DNA of 64,000 bases from Prevotella sp. CAG:1058 (GCA_000433175.1 HF986622.1:1-64000), one strand, 5' to 3'; shown: positions 28,954 to 38,004, numbered from the stretch's first letter. Notes: generated from the letters alone by a model not told the origin. Numbers and translations are program-made.

Positions 28954-29076
28954 ATGGCTGACAATTATCTGGAACGGCATCAGCTTGAATACGAGAAACG
29001 AAAGGCTGAATGGCTTCGTAAGAAGAAACATCTGCCTAAGATGAAATCTGGTGTAATAAAAAATAATCCGAAGTGA
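28954..29076 (+). CDS. Small basic protein of 40 residues
   Basis: Starts with ATG 5 nt after the DUF4270 stop and ends in TGA just before an intrinsic terminator. It encodes MADNYLERHQLEYEKRKAEW followed by a very basic stretch (LRKKKHLPKM) and ends NNPK. The M-A-D-N-Y-L-E start followed by a charged helix is, as far as I recall, shared by short proteins annotated across Bacteroidales. Placement between a stop codon and a terminator supports a real gene. Function unknown. Confidence 0.65.
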   Translation: MADNYLERHQLEYEKRKAEWLRKKKHLPKMKSGVIKNNPK

Positions 29077-29085
29077 TTTTAATAA

Positions 29086-29127
29086 GGGGGGTGTCAAATG
29101 TACTTAGTATATTGACACACCTCTTTT
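29086..29127 (+). terminator. Terminator of the GT5-like/DUF4270/small-protein unit
   Basis: Imperfect 13-bp stem around GGTGTCAA / TTGACAC with a loop of about 15 nt, followed by TTTTTA on the plus strand, 10 nt beyond the stop of the small gene. Confidence 0.75.
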
Positions 29128-29760
29128 TATGAAATATACTTATGAGAAAAGCACAAGATGCAGACACTATCGGTCTTTGTAGAATGCAGCCATTAACAGA
29201 CCAAGGTTGTAATACGCGCTTGATTTGCTGATGGAGTTGAACAGTGGTCTTCTATTATTTGATAATGTTTTATTAGTATGGATTTAGTTGCACTTCATCT
29301 AAATGAATAATGAAAAATATTGACAAGGATTTTTTCCAATCTGTGAATTTGATATGTAATGAATGTTAAATGTTATCAGTGCATTAATTTATGCTGTTAA
29401 CATTTGTTTGTACTTTGCGGTTCGAACAAAGTCAGAACATACGTTTTTGGTGCATAAAATTATGCTTTTTGAGTGGTAAACTACCTGTTTTTACTTCGTA
29501 AACAGCCCACTTTTGCACCATAAGTGGGCTTGAAATATGTTTTTGTTTGGGTCTATTTGTTACTCGGCACGCGTAATGTACTGAATGATAGTGACTTAAC
29601 TTCAAAGCCCGATTTTAGCCGTTTTCATGATAATTTATGGACTCTTGAATAGCATCGCTATTCTGAGAGCGTTAAACGTTCGGCAGGAATCCGAATTATT
29701 TACATTTTCATGTACACCTTTTCCCATTAACATGATTGGCATCTGTTAGCTGGTGTCGTG
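29128..29760. other. Intergenic stretch without a convincing gene
   Basis: AT-rich. It contains a possible plus-strand -7 element, TACTTTGC, at 29411-29418 (one base shorter than consensus). A 9-bp hairpin AGCCCACTT / AAGTGGGCT at 29504-29530 follows. These could bound a short RNA, but no ORF or known RNA family is recognised. A GAATAGC/GCTATTC palindrome lies near 29646. Confidence 0.45.
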
Positions 29761-30258
29761 TCATTCGTAAAGCTCAATCTCGCCGTTGAATGATATTCTT
29801 TCGCGTTGCTGAGGCATGACATTGATTGACGCTTTGCCGTTGTCGAACACATCGATATAGAATTTATACATGTCTTCTTCGTTTTTTACACTAAACTCCA
29901 TGTGCATTTTGTCACGTTTAGGTTGCGTTATCTTATAGTCCTGGGTAACTCCGCTGAAGTTGAGGGCCTTTCCGCCACCGTAAGGTACGTTGTAGGCGCG
30001 CCCGAAGTAGGGCAGGTATGACACCACGCTGTCGCCTTTAACCCTGATGTTGAAGTCGGCTGTCAGTGTAACTGACATACCTCTCGTTGGATGGGCCGTT
30101 TGTATGTTTATCTTGAAATCGCGGTTGCATATCGCCTTGCTTATCAGCTCTGACTTCTCCAGCTTCTTTCTGTCATTCTGTTTCCTGTTCGTTGTAGCAC
30201 ATGCAACGCATAATACTGTTACAATTATTATAAATAAAATCCTTTTCATATGTTTCAT
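29761..30258 (-). CDS. DUF4251-type lipoprotein
   Basis: 165 residues with a lipoprotein signal peptide (lipobox CVAC). The YLPYFGRAYNVPYGGGKALNF segment near residue 80 and the C-terminal half fit DUF4251, a Bacteroidota family of unknown function. There is no acidic stretch directly after the cysteine (TTNRKQND), so periplasmic retention is more likely than surface exposure (inference). A second ATG three codons downstream is an alternative start. Single-gene unit. Confidence 0.75.
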   Translation of the reverse strand: MKHMKRILFIIIVTVLCVACATTNRKQNDRKKLEKSELISKAICNRDFKINIQTAHPTRGMSVTLTADFNIRVKGDSVVSYLPYFGRAYNVPYGGGKALNFSGVTQDYKITQPKRDKMHMEFSVKNEEDMYKFYIDVFDNGKASINVMPQQRERISFNGEIELYE

Positions 30259-30737
30259 TATAAATATATTCTTGGCCCTTGTTGTCCGTTCTCACGTATC
30301 GTGATTCCGGTCTTGAACTCATCTTACAAATTTAGCCAATTTCTCATTAAGGCGCCATCCCTCTAAATCTTTTTAAGATAAATTGAGTCTCATTGTCCTA
30401 ACAATCATTTAATGCTATTAAATTGATGAATGTTTTTGCGTAAAAATAATAATTATTATTATTCAATATTATTTTAATAATAATAATCAACCTTATTCTT
30501 GTATTTTGTAAATACCGATGAAGTGATGTACTAAAGTAGTTGGGTGGTAAAACATAGTATATTAAAAAGGCGTTTACTAACCGTCCGTTTTTTAATAGGG
30601 TATAACTGGATTAAATTTTTAATGATAATGAGTTATATTATAAAAGACACTGTCCAAAATACTGTATCTTCTTATAAAATGCAAACAGGATTCAAGTGTA
30701 TAAAAGGAATTCACCCCAAATAAAATAATGAGATTAA
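30259..30737. other. Intergenic AT-rich stretch with simple-sequence palindrome
   Basis: 479 nt without a gene. On the minus strand TAAATTTG at 30327-30334 could be the -7 box for the DUF4251 gene. At 30443-30488 a run of TAA/ATT units forms a long AT-only inverted repeat. Nothing else is recognisable. Confidence 0.5.
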
Positions 30738-30926
30738 TTATTTTCTATGTTTGCAATCGTTGTTTGTTGTTTTTATATCTTTTCCTTTTTTACATGCATC
30801 TTTAAGCGGACATCCTTCACATGCTCCACCTTTATTCTTCAAGGATTTATGTATGCGCCAAATTGAGTATGCTGACGAAATAGCAATAACCACAATGACA
30901 ATCATCAATTGCAATGTTTCGTCCAT
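30738..30926 (-). CDS. FeoB-associated Cys-rich membrane protein
   Basis: 62 residues: one transmembrane helix (about 7-24), then a basic linker and a cysteine motif CEGCPLKDAC with a further Cys near the C-terminus. This layout matches the small Cys-rich proteins usually encoded next to the ferrous-iron transporter FeoB. No feoA or feoB occurs in this window. It lies 28 nt after ruvC and is probably transcribed with it. An iron-related role is inferred from family only. Confidence 0.75.
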   Translation of the reverse strand: MDETLQLMIVIVVIAISSAYSIWRIHKSLKNKGGACEGCPLKDACKKGKDIKTTNNDCKHRK

Positions 30927-30954
30927 ATAAATAAGCGTTATCAGTTAAATAGAA

Positions 30955-31521
30955 TTAAGCGCCGTTACCGCTGATTCTATTTTTATTTTTTATTGCAAAA
31001 TCTTTCCAACTATTGTACTGTTTCGTATGCTCAGGGGCATTAGCTTGCAGGAAATGGCAATAGGCTGCAGCCAAGGCGTCTGTTGCATCCATGAACTGGA
31101 CGTGCTCGTCTTCGTTAAGATTTAGCAAACGTTTGAGCATGCCTGCAACTTGCTGTTTTGATGCAAGACCCTGGCCAGTTATCGCCATTTTGATTTTTAA
31201 TGGTGCGTATTCGTGTATGGGTATATCGTGATGGATAGCTGCAGCGATGGCTACGCCTTGTGCTCTCCCTAATTTAAGCATGGATTGTATGTTTTTACCA
31301 AAGAATGGAGCTTCAATTGCCATTTCATCAGGTAAGAATTCTTCAATTAGGCTGGTTACTCTGTCAAAGATACGTCCAAGTCTTAAATATGGATCATGAA
31401 TCTTCCGCATGTCAATAACACCCATTGCCATCATGGAAGCCTTGTTGCCATTTACTTTCAATAAACCGTAGCCCATTATATTGGTTCCCGGGTCAATGCC
31501 CATTATTATCTTTTCAGCCAT
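30955..31521 (-). CDS. ruvC: Holliday junction endonuclease RuvC
   Basis: Resolves Holliday junctions together with RuvAB. The RNase H-like fold residues are visible: Asp in [13 protein letters not shown] (residue 10 region), Glu in MAIEAPFF (near 70), and the aspartates in [15 protein letters not shown] (near 145). 188 residues, normal length. The start overlaps the end of the upstream hydrolase gene by 8 nt. It is in a run with rsmG and the MBL hydrolase. Confidence 0.96.
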   Translation of the reverse strand: MAEKIIMGIDPGTNIMGYGLLKVNGNKASMMAMGVIDMRKIHDPYLRLGRIFDRVTSLIEEFLPDEMAIEAPFFGKNIQSMLKLGRAQGVAIAAAIHHDIPIHEYAPLKIKMAITGQGLASKQQVAGMLKRLLNLNEDEHVQFMDATDALAAAYCHFLQANAPEHTKQYNSWKDFAIKNKNRISGNGA

Positions 31522-32179
31522 TTCCCGTTCTTGCCACTTTTAAATATGGGTTTTGATATTCTTCAAATTCTAATGTCGTTTTTATTCCATGTCCTGAAAG
31601 TATGGTTGTATCAGGCTGCAAAACATTAATTATTTTTTTAAGGCTACACATTAATGCGTCAAAATCGCCAAGTCCTAGATCTGTACGTCCAACGCTCATT
31701 CTGAACAGCGTGTCACCTGAAAATGCTACCGCTTCGTCTTCGCAATATAAAAAGACCGATCCGGGAGTGTGTCCTGGCGTATTGATTATATTAATACGAT
31801 GTGTTCCGAATGTGACGGCATGTTCTTCATCAAGATATGAGCCGATTGCTGGAAAGTCGTTAGCATAATCCATTCCGGTAAAATTCTTTGCCTGTTGAGC
31901 CAAATTATCCATAAGGCATGCGTCAGCCTCACACACTTCAGGCTTTAAGCCATATTCTTCATAAATGAATTTATTTCCGAAATTATGGTCAACATGGCCG
32001 TGCGTACATAATAAATGCTTGGGGGTAAGGCCGTTATCTTTTATGTACCTGCTTATGGCTTCCTTTTCTTCGGGATACAATGCACCACAGTCAATAATGA
32101 CGCATTCTTTTGTTTCATCGTTTGCCACATAGCAATTTTCTTGAAACATGTTACATACAAATTTTTTTATATTTAGCAT
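31514..32179 (-). CDS. MBL-fold hydrolase, glyoxalase II-like
   Basis: 221-residue metallo-beta-lactamase-fold protein. The metal-binding motif [10 protein letters not shown] is near residue 60, the second His is in [13 protein letters not shown] near 135, Asp is in FSGDTLF near 155, and the last His is in ILSGHG near 198. This is the layout of the hydroxyacylglutathione hydrolase-like branch, but the substrate cannot be told. It overlaps ruvC and lies 57 nt after rsmG. Confidence 0.88.
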   Translation of the reverse strand: MLNIKKFVCNMFQENCYVANDETKECVIIDCGALYPEEKEAISRYIKDNGLTPKHLLCTHGHVDHNFGNKFIYEEYGLKPEVCEADACLMDNLAQQAKNFTGMDYANDFPAIGSYLDEEHAVTFGTHRINIINTPGHTPGSVFLYCEDEAVAFSGDTLFRMSVGRTDLGLGDFDALMCSLKKIINVLQPDTTILSGHGIKTTLEFEEYQNPYLKVARTGNG

Positions 32180-32236
32180 GTCTGTTTATTCAAGATTGTT
32201 GTTTTACGTATTTCGCTATTGCTAATATTTCCCGTT

Positions 32237-32857
32237 TTACAAGGGAATATAAACCATAAACTTCTGTTTGAACCACTCCTCTTCGAAAATATTTCCAAGG
32301 TCGGTTATGTCTGCAATCTTCTTATACGGCTTTATTTCATTTGTTATATTGCCGCCTTTCAAGCAAAGCAAACCATTAGGCAGGGAGTTGTGTTGTGGGC
32401 TTGCGACGTTCTTTTTTACCAGATTTACAAGTTCCGGCAATGGCATGACGGCGCGGCTAACAACAAAGTCGTATTTACCTGTTTCGTTCTCGCCCCTTAA
32501 CTGCTCAGCGACACAGTTCTCAAGTCCGATAGCCTGTGCAACCTCCTTGACAACCATTATCTTCTTACCTGTTCCATCAATGAGCTTAAACTTTGTTTCT
32601 GGAAACATTATGGCTAAGGGAATTCCAGGAAAACCGCCACCCGTACCCAAATCAAGAACCATTGTTTGTGGCCTGAATTTTATAATCTTTGCAATGGCAA
32701 GCGAATGCAGGACATGGTGTTCGTAAAGGGCATCAATGTCCTTACGTGAGATTACATTAATCTTGCTGTTCCAATCGTGGTATAACTCATCGAGCTTTAG
32801 GAACTGATCTCTTTGCTTGTCTGATAAATCAGGAAAGTATTTCAGAATAATATCCAT
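32237..32857 (-). CDS. rsmG: 16S rRNA (guanine527-N7)-methyltransferase
   Basis: SAM-dependent methyltransferase modifying G527 in 16S rRNA. The SAM-binding motif VLDLGTGGGFPGIPLAI (near residue 68), the KIMVVKEVAQAIGL helix and VSRAVMPLPEL are diagnostic. 206 residues, normal length. First gene of a minus-strand run with the MBL hydrolase, ruvC and the FeoB-associated peptide. Confidence 0.96.
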   Translation of the reverse strand: MDIILKYFPDLSDKQRDQFLKLDELYHDWNSKINVISRKDIDALYEHHVLHSLAIAKIIKFRPQTMVLDLGTGGGFPGIPLAIMFPETKFKLIDGTGKKIMVVKEVAQAIGLENCVAEQLRGENETGKYDFVVSRAVMPLPELVNLVKKNVASPQHNSLPNGLLCLKGGNITNEIKPYKKIADITDLGNIFEEEWFKQKFMVYIPL

Positions 32858-32919
32858 TCGGTATAGTATTGTTCGATATTTATTATGTATAATTGTAACT
32901 GCTTAATAAAATAATAATT

Positions 32920-33735
32920 TTATTTTCTCATCAATCTTTCAAGGTCTTTGTTTTTTATCGTTGCCCTTATTTCACCTTCTGCGTGGCAGGCTATTTCATC
33001 GGATGAGTAGATGAATGTTATGTCATCAGTACCTATAATAAAATTATCAGGAGCATAAACATCAATGCCCATGAAAATGGTCTTATTGCGCAGTGCATTC
33101 AAATCACTGACGTTGTACTCTTTACACAAAGCTTTGACAATTAAGTCATTTAATTCTTGCTCGTAGCCTGGTACGAAAATATCCTTCAAAGATACAATTT
33201 TGCCGGTGGCAACGTCAATGTTTCTTGCAACAATGACAGAAATTCCGTGGGCGCCACCGCCATAATTGTAAATATTTGCAATGTATGTGAAATATTTTTC
33301 ATTTTCATCAAGGACTTTTGTTGTAACGATATATTCACAGTTGTATGAGGCTGCGTGTTCCATATCGGATTTGTACATTTCACCATAATCGCGCTGATAT
33401 TCGCTGATGTATCGAGTTACAAACGAATCAGCAGCTTCTTTTGGCGATAGCTTTTCAGACGTAATTGAGAAATAATCGGGGCTTAGTATACCTGATCGTA
33501 TGATGGAGTCGTTAATGAAGTCGGCATTCTTTCCTTTGGCATATGTCAGGCAGATGCTTACATGGCATGATGGTGCTCCTTCTTTATTGCCAAGTGACAG
33601 GGTTGAGTCTACTTTTATGCTGTCGAATGTTATGCTGTCTTTGCTGCTTTTTCCGCCATTAAATGCGTTGCCGCATGAAGAAATAGTCATAATGGCGAGT
33701 GCGATGGTTAATATTGTAAGCGTGGCTTTTTTCAT
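32920..33735 (-). CDS. DUF3298/DUF4163-type lipoprotein
   Basis: 271 residues with a lipoprotein signal (ISSC). The C-terminal part contains YNYGGGAHGISV and later VPGYEQELNDLI, matching the DUF3298 family found in RsiV-like and other envelope proteins. The Asp in the acidic ending DEIACHAEGEIRATI fits the same fold. RsiV homologues bind lysozyme, but whether this one does is not known. It is divergent from the HAD gene and shares its promoter region. Confidence 0.8.
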   Translation of the reverse strand: MKKATLTILTIALAIMTISSCGNAFNGGKSSKDSITFDSIKVDSTLSLGNKEGAPSCHVSICLTYAKGKNADFINDSIIRSGILSPDYFSITSEKLSPKEAADSFVTRYISEYQRDYGEMYKSDMEHAASYNCEYIVTTKVLDENEKYFTYIANIYNYGGGAHGISVIVARNIDVATGKIVSLKDIFVPGYEQELNDLIVKALCKEYNVSDLNALRNKTIFMGIDVYAPDNFIIGTDDITFIYSSDEIACHAEGEIRATIKNKDLERLMRK

Positions 33736-33785
33736 GTCATCCCAAAGTTTATTATTCGTTACCTAAATATAATTCAATTCATAAT

Positions 33786-33794
33786 GCAAAATTA
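33786..33794 (-). promoter_or_regulatory. -7 box of the DUF3298 lipoprotein gene
   Basis: Reads TAATTTTGC on the minus strand, about 50 nt before the start codon. A one-mismatch -33 element (CTTG) sits 20 nt upstream. Confidence 0.5.
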
Positions 33795-33846
33795 AGAGAA
33801 ACGTTGGAAAACTACAAGTATTTTTCGTTTTATTTATTAAAATGAT

Positions 33847-33855
33847 TAATTTTGC
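33847..33855 (+). promoter_or_regulatory. -7 box of the HAD-panB unit
   Basis: TAATTTTGC with a near-match -33 (TTTC) at a 20-nt spacing. It forms a divergent pair with the box at 33786. Confidence 0.5.
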
Positions 33856-33993
33856 AGCGCAATTCTGTTGGCGTACACATAAACGCTTTTACCAAGTCAA
33901 AAAATATTGCAACCAGTTTTTGTGCTAGGATTTAAAATACAGTATTACAAACAATGTGTGTTACGCCTGATGCAGACAAATTATTTTGATAAA

Positions 33994-34638
33994 ATGACAG
34001 GAGCAAAGATACGTGCGGCTCTATTTGACCTAGATGGTGTCGTGTTTGATACAGAGAGCCAATACTCTATTTTTTGGAGGGAACAATGTGAAAAATACCA
34101 TCCTGACAAACCTGGACTTGAGAATGTAATTAAGGGCCAGACTCTTGTGGAGATATTTGAAAAGTATTTTTCTGAATTTAAGGACGAACAAGCTGAGATT
34201 GTTTCCAGGTTAAACGAATTTGAGCAGAAGATGAGTTTTGAGTATGTTGCAGGTTTTAATGATTTTATTGTTTCTTTGAGACAAAAAGGAATAAAGACAG
34301 CTGTTGTTACAAGTTCAAACTTGATGAAAATGCATTCTGTTTATTCAACTCATGGTGAGTTCAAACAATTATTTGACGTAATTCTTACTTCTGAAGATTT
34401 TGAAAGAAGCAAGCCTGATCCTGATTGTTATTTTAAAGGTGCTGCGGCGTTAGGGGTGGTGCCTTCTGAGTGTATGGTTTTTGAAGATAGTTTTAATGGT
34501 TTGAAATCTGGCAGGGCTGCAGGTATGACAGTGGTGGGTCTGTCAACCACTAATACGGTCGATGCAATCAGACCGTTATGTGATATTGTAATTCCAGATT
34601 TCAAGCATGTGCCTGTTCAACTTGAAGATGTATTGTAA
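33994..34638 (+). CDS. HAD-superfamily phosphatase (beta-phosphoglucomutase-like)
   Basis: About 214 residues. Motif I is FDLDGVVFDTE at the N-terminus with nucleophile and acid/base Asp, motif II is the TSSN segment, motif III Lys is in RSKPDPDCY, and motif IV is VFEDSFNGLKSG. The cap domain is the helical type of the beta-phosphoglucomutase and phosphatase subfamily. The substrate is not deducible. In-frame ATGs at 33907 and 33970 exist, but the start at 33994 puts motif I at the usual distance. Followed 48 nt later by panB. Confidence 0.87.
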   Translation: MTGAKIRAALFDLDGVVFDTESQYSIFWREQCEKYHPDKPGLENVIKGQTLVEIFEKYFSEFKDEQAEIVSRLNEFEQKMSFEYVAGFNDFIVSLRQKGIKTAVVTSSNLMKMHSVYSTHGEFKQLFDVILTSEDFERSKPDPDCYFKGAAALGVVPSECMVFEDSFNGLKSGRAAGMTVVGLSTTNTVDAIRPLCDIVIPDFKHVPVQLEDVL

Positions 34639-34686
34639 TGAATAAATCTATAATAAAAGACTTAGAAAAAACAAACCCAAAGAAAT

Positions 34687-35508
34687 ATGACTGGATATTT
34701 AGTAAGTGATTCGCGTAAAGTGACGACACACCGCTTTATTGAGATGAAGCAGCGGGGAGAAAAGATTTCCATGCTTACTTCTTATGATTTTACTACTGCC
34801 GGAATAGTTGATTCGGCAGGTGTTGATGGTATTCTTGTTGGTGATTCGGCATCAAACGTGATGGTTGGAAACGCCACCACGCTTCCAATGACGGTCGACC
34901 AGATGATTTATCATGCACGTGCGGTTGTGCATGGAGTCAAGCGTGCGTTGGTCGTGTGTGACATGCCGTTTGGTAGCTACCAGTCCGACCGTAAGGAGGG
35001 TGTCAAGAATGCGGTGAGGATAATGAAAGAAAGCGGATGCGACGCGTTGAAGCTTGAAGGTGGAGCTGAGATAATTGATACTGTTAAAGGCATACTTGAT
35101 GCAGGTATTCCCGTGATGGGCCATTTGGGCCTTACCCCGCAGAGCATCAACAAGTTTGGAACATATGCAGTCAGGGCTAAGGATGAGGCTGAAGCTGAAA
35201 AGCTTATGGCAGATGCCCAGTTGCTTGCCGAAGCTGGATGTTTCAGCTTAGTGCTTGAGAAGGTTCCTGCCACACTTGCTTCAAAAGTAACCGCAAATCT
35301 TCCCATTCCAACCATAGGCATAGGTGCTGGAGCGGGAACGGATGGACAAATACTTGTAGTTGCCGACATGCTTGGTATGACAAAGGGATTCAGTCCAAAG
35401 TTCTTGCGGCGTTATGCAGACTTGAATACTATAATGACAGATGCGATTGGTCATTATGTATCAGATGTCAAGACATCTTCTTTCCCGTCTGCAGACGAGG
35501 CATATTAA
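34687..35508 (+). CDS. panB: 3-methyl-2-oxobutanoate hydroxymethyltransferase
   Basis: Makes ketopantoate from alpha-ketoisovalerate and methylene-tetrahydrofolate. Family segments [30 protein letters not shown] (metal-binding Asp), DMPFGSYQ, and [18 protein letters not shown] are all visible. 273 residues, normal length. It probably shares a transcript with the HAD gene and ends at the terminator at 35610. It completes the pathway with panC and panD. No ketopantoate reductase gene is present in the window. Confidence 0.97.
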   Translation: MTGYLVSDSRKVTTHRFIEMKQRGEKISMLTSYDFTTAGIVDSAGVDGILVGDSASNVMVGNATTLPMTVDQMIYHARAVVHGVKRALVVCDMPFGSYQSDRKEGVKNAVRIMKESGCDALKLEGGAEIIDTVKGILDAGIPVMGHLGLTPQSINKFGTYAVRAKDEAEAEKLMADAQLLAEAGCFSLVLEKVPATLASKVTANLPIPTIGIGAGAGTDGQILVVADMLGMTKGFSPKFLRRYADLNTIMTDAIGHYVSDVKTSSFPSADEAY

Positions 35509-35539
35509 ATTCATATAAAATTTTTTTACTTGATTTGTC

Positions 35540-35574
35540 AAAGGTCATCGTTCACAATGTGAACGATGACCTTT
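35540..35574. repeat. Long palindrome after panB
   Basis: A perfect 16-bp inverted repeat (AAAGGTCATCGTTCAC, 3-nt loop, complement) flanked by further A and T. It resembles the AAAAGG...CCTTTT repeats elsewhere in the window in its outer bases but not in its core. It may work as a terminator between panB and the TPR gene. Confidence 0.5.
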
Positions 35575-35609
35575 TGCTTGTTAAAATATGGCCTTTTACG
35601 TTATAATAT

Positions 35610-35635
35610 GCCACATATTGCAGTGTGGCTTTTTT
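35610..35635 (+). terminator. Intrinsic terminator of panB
   Basis: GCCACA stem, 8-nt loop, TGTGGC, then TTTTTT: a classic plus-strand terminator about 100 nt beyond the panB stop. Confidence 0.8.
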
Positions 35636-35674
35636 GTTTTGATTTAGTTGGTGTATTTTGTGTATTTATGCATC

Positions 35675-36274
35675 CTATCTAGTATGATTCTTTTGATTTT
35701 CTTCGCATCCCTTGATCATGTTATTGAGCTGGCTTAATTTTCCGTTAGTTGCATTTTGCGGAAATCTGATAAAATAAGCCAACGCAGACTTGAAGTAATC
35801 TGCGGCGTTAGCCCATTTTTCTTGGAACATGTAGCAAAAGCCTATACGATAAAGGGTTTCACCTTTTTGAGCATTGCTGCATACTATGAATTTTTTTTCG
35901 AAATATGGTATGGCCTCGGCGTATTCTTTGAGTTCAAAATGGCTCTCGGCAGCAACGCTGTAGTATAGACAACGTTCGTCAGGTGCGTATGCGTCAAGAT
36001 GAGGTATGGCTTCGTCCAAGTATCGGCAAGCTTCTTCGTATTCCCATTCATAATAATGACAAATACCGATGTATGCCTTGAAGCGGTAATTGAGTTTGTA
36101 CTTCTTGTCAAGCTGAACAAGTAGGATTAACGCTTCGTGGTACTTGTTAGCCGTCAGATAGTCGAGTGCCATTCCTAATTTTTGCGTATCCGATATGTTC
36201 CTGTCGTTTATGGGGGCTGGATGCACGGGCAAAATAGTTGTTATGGCACATATTATGAAAATTAATTTTTTCAC
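35675..36274 (-). CDS. Secreted TPR-type protein
   Basis: 199 residues: a signal peptide (to about residue 19, ILPVHPA) followed by tandem helical repeats with the tetratricopeptide pattern (for example AYIGICHYYEWEYEEACRYL and GFCYMFQEKWANAADYFKSA). TPR arrays serve as protein-binding scaffolds; the partner is unknown. The start codon is GTG and overlaps the TGA stop of the upstream peptidase gene (GTGA), so translation is probably coupled to it. Confidence 0.82.
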   Translation of the reverse strand: MKKLIFIICAITTILPVHPAPINDRNISDTQKLGMALDYLTANKYHEALILLVQLDKKYKLNYRFKAYIGICHYYEWEYEEACRYLDEAIPHLDAYAPDERCLYYSVAAESHFELKEYAEAIPYFEKKFIVCSNAQKGETLYRIGFCYMFQEKWANAADYFKSALAYFIRFPQNATNGKLSQLNNMIKGCEENQKNHTR

Positions 36275-37554
36275 TTTGTATAAAAATCAATCAGACTTTG
36301 TAGTGCATTACGGCATATTGTGCAGAATTCCGGATTTTCATTTGTTCTCATCCTGCAGTCTTGCTGTCCCCTGTATATGCCTTTCATACTATATCCCGCT
36401 CCTTCGAAAAGGCCTATTCTTGTACGGATTGTTACAGAATCGAGGCTTTCTGGGGTAGGGGTTGGTGTTTCTTGTTTGATTAGTTTTTCCCATTTGCCAT
36501 GAAAATCACTTAAAGTCGTTATGTTCGGTTCCCATGGCTCAACATCATGAGGGTACATTGGTATTTGTTCTTCTTCGTAAGCGTATTCGTCTGCAAGTCC
36601 ACCGAAGCTGTGCCCGAATTCGTGTACGACTACGGGTTTGAACATGCGGTGTTTTGTCATTGAGAGCACGTATGAGTTGAGTATGCCTCCACCGCCGTAC
36701 TGGTTAGTATTCACCAAAATTATAATATGTTCGTATGGCGTTCCTGCCAACAAGTCGTGGAGCTTATATAAATTAAGTGTGGTCAGGTATCGGCTGCTGT
36801 AAAACGTGTCAAAATGAGATCCTAAAGCGGTGTTTTTCCAAATATCTTTTGATGGCTCACTTGTTCCGCTTTCAACGGATGGAGATTTTAAGGCTATTAC
36901 ATTAAATTTATTTTTTGCTGATTTGAACGGTTCATGGGCAAATATTGCGTTGAGTGCGATATTTGCATCATTAATGTAATTCTCCATTTCATTCTCTTTG
37001 TATCCTTCGGCCACTATTGCAATATGTATGCACCTTGAACTGTCTGCTGCTTGTTGTAATGTTACGTATGGTGTGACATCTCTTTCGCCTATTCTTCTTA
37101 TCAGTATGTCTGATGGTGCAACTGTGTGGCTGTATGAAACTGATATCTGTCTCCTGTTGTCGCGTAAGTCTACATTTATGTCAACAGTGTCTTTGGGCAT
37201 TGGTATAAGGAATACGTTCTCAAATGAGCGGCTTGCACCTTTTGCTTCATCGTAAGTCAGCCATTCCTGGAATAATGACGAAAATGAATTTTTGTATATG
37301 ATATCGCCCGTAGCGTGGTCACGTACGATTATTTGTCCGTTGCCTTCAACAGGTGTCTCGGACAGCCTTCGGGTTTTTCCGTACCATTTGGGTATTGAGT
37401 ATAGGTTGGATAAACTTATATGTTGTTTGGACTTATTGCCTGTGAAAATATAATCCAAACGTAATGTATTGTTAGTGAAATATTTATTAAAATCTTGTGC
37501 CTGACAGTTTATGCCGAGTAATGCTATAAATGTTAATATGATGATTCGTTTCAT
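36271..37554 (-). CDS. M64-family metallopeptidase, secreted
   Basis: About 427 residues. A signal peptide ends near residue 19 (NCQAQ), followed by a beta-sandwich domain. The catalytic domain carries the zinc motif HEFGHSFGGLADEY near residue 310. The M64 peptidases (first known from an IgA-cleaving enzyme of Clostridium) share this motif. The true substrate here is unknown. The open frame starts 33 codons earlier, but ATG 37554 directly precedes the signal peptide. Downstream gene overlap suggests coexpression with the TPR protein. Confidence 0.87.
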   Translation of the reverse strand: MKRIIILTFIALLGINCQAQDFNKYFTNNTLRLDYIFTGNKSKQHISLSNLYSIPKWYGKTRRLSETPVEGNGQIIVRDHATGDIIYKNSFSSLFQEWLTYDEAKGASRSFENVFLIPMPKDTVDINVDLRDNRRQISVSYSHTVAPSDILIRRIGERDVTPYVTLQQAADSSRCIHIAIVAEGYKENEMENYINDANIALNAIFAHEPFKSAKNKFNVIALKSPSVESGTSEPSKDIWKNTALGSHFDTFYSSRYLTTLNLYKLHDLLAGTPYEHIIILVNTNQYGGGGILNSYVLSMTKHRMFKPVVVHEFGHSFGGLADEYAYEEEQIPMYPHDVEPWEPNITTLSDFHGKWEKLIKQETPTPTPESLDSVTIRTRIGLFEGAGYSMKGIYRGQQDCRMRTNENPEFCTICRNALQSLIDFYTK

Positions 37555-37604
37555 GACTCTTTTATTCAGAAATAAATGTGATTCGTGAACTTTTTTAAGA
37601 TGTA

Positions 37605-37985
37605 TCAGAATGGGCATTCTTTCATTAGTTCCATAATATAATTGCGTGACCAATCTTTTTCGTGTAATATGAGTTCATCGTATTTTAGGACGTCGATATC
37701 CATCTTGACAATATTGTTTGTGCGTGCCCTTTTCCTGTTACCACATGTCCGTTCAATATGTTTCATTGCTTTTATAATGTATTCTAATTTGTGGGACGTG
37801 TGCGTGAACACTAAGCAATTGAGGAATTTGCATGATTCGATACCAATTGGTGCCGTCCAGACTGACTCGCTAAACATTAAATCAGGACCGAACATGTCGC
37901 GTAGCTTAATCTTTGCAGTCGCGAGGCTTTGTTCTTGGTCGCAATTGCTCCCTAGAGATAATATAAGTTTCTTTTTCCCTGTCAT
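37605..37985 (-). CDS. folK: HPPK-like 6-hydroxymethyl-dihydropterin pyrophosphokinase
   Basis: Folate-pathway enzyme that pyrophosphorylates 6-hydroxymethyl-7,8-dihydropterin. The 126-residue product has the N-terminal LSLGSNCDQEQSL, a central SVWTAPIG, the ERTCGNRKRAR motif and the Mg-binding pair in KMDIDVLKYDE. It is shorter than E. coli FolK (159), lacking part of the C-terminal region, but keeps the catalytic signature. It is 50 nt upstream of the M64 gene. Confidence 0.82.
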   Translation of the reverse strand: MTGKKKLILSLGSNCDQEQSLATAKIKLRDMFGPDLMFSESVWTAPIGIESCKFLNCLVFTHTSHKLEYIIKAMKHIERTCGNRKRARTNNIVKMDIDVLKYDELILHEKDWSRNYIMELMKECPF

Positions 37986-38004
37986 TAATACTTTAATATT
38001 TTTA

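Noticed and set aside
37605-37985. folK as a truncated gene
   Set aside because: Though short, it has both the N-terminal and the Mg-binding motifs and its own start, stop and promoter box.
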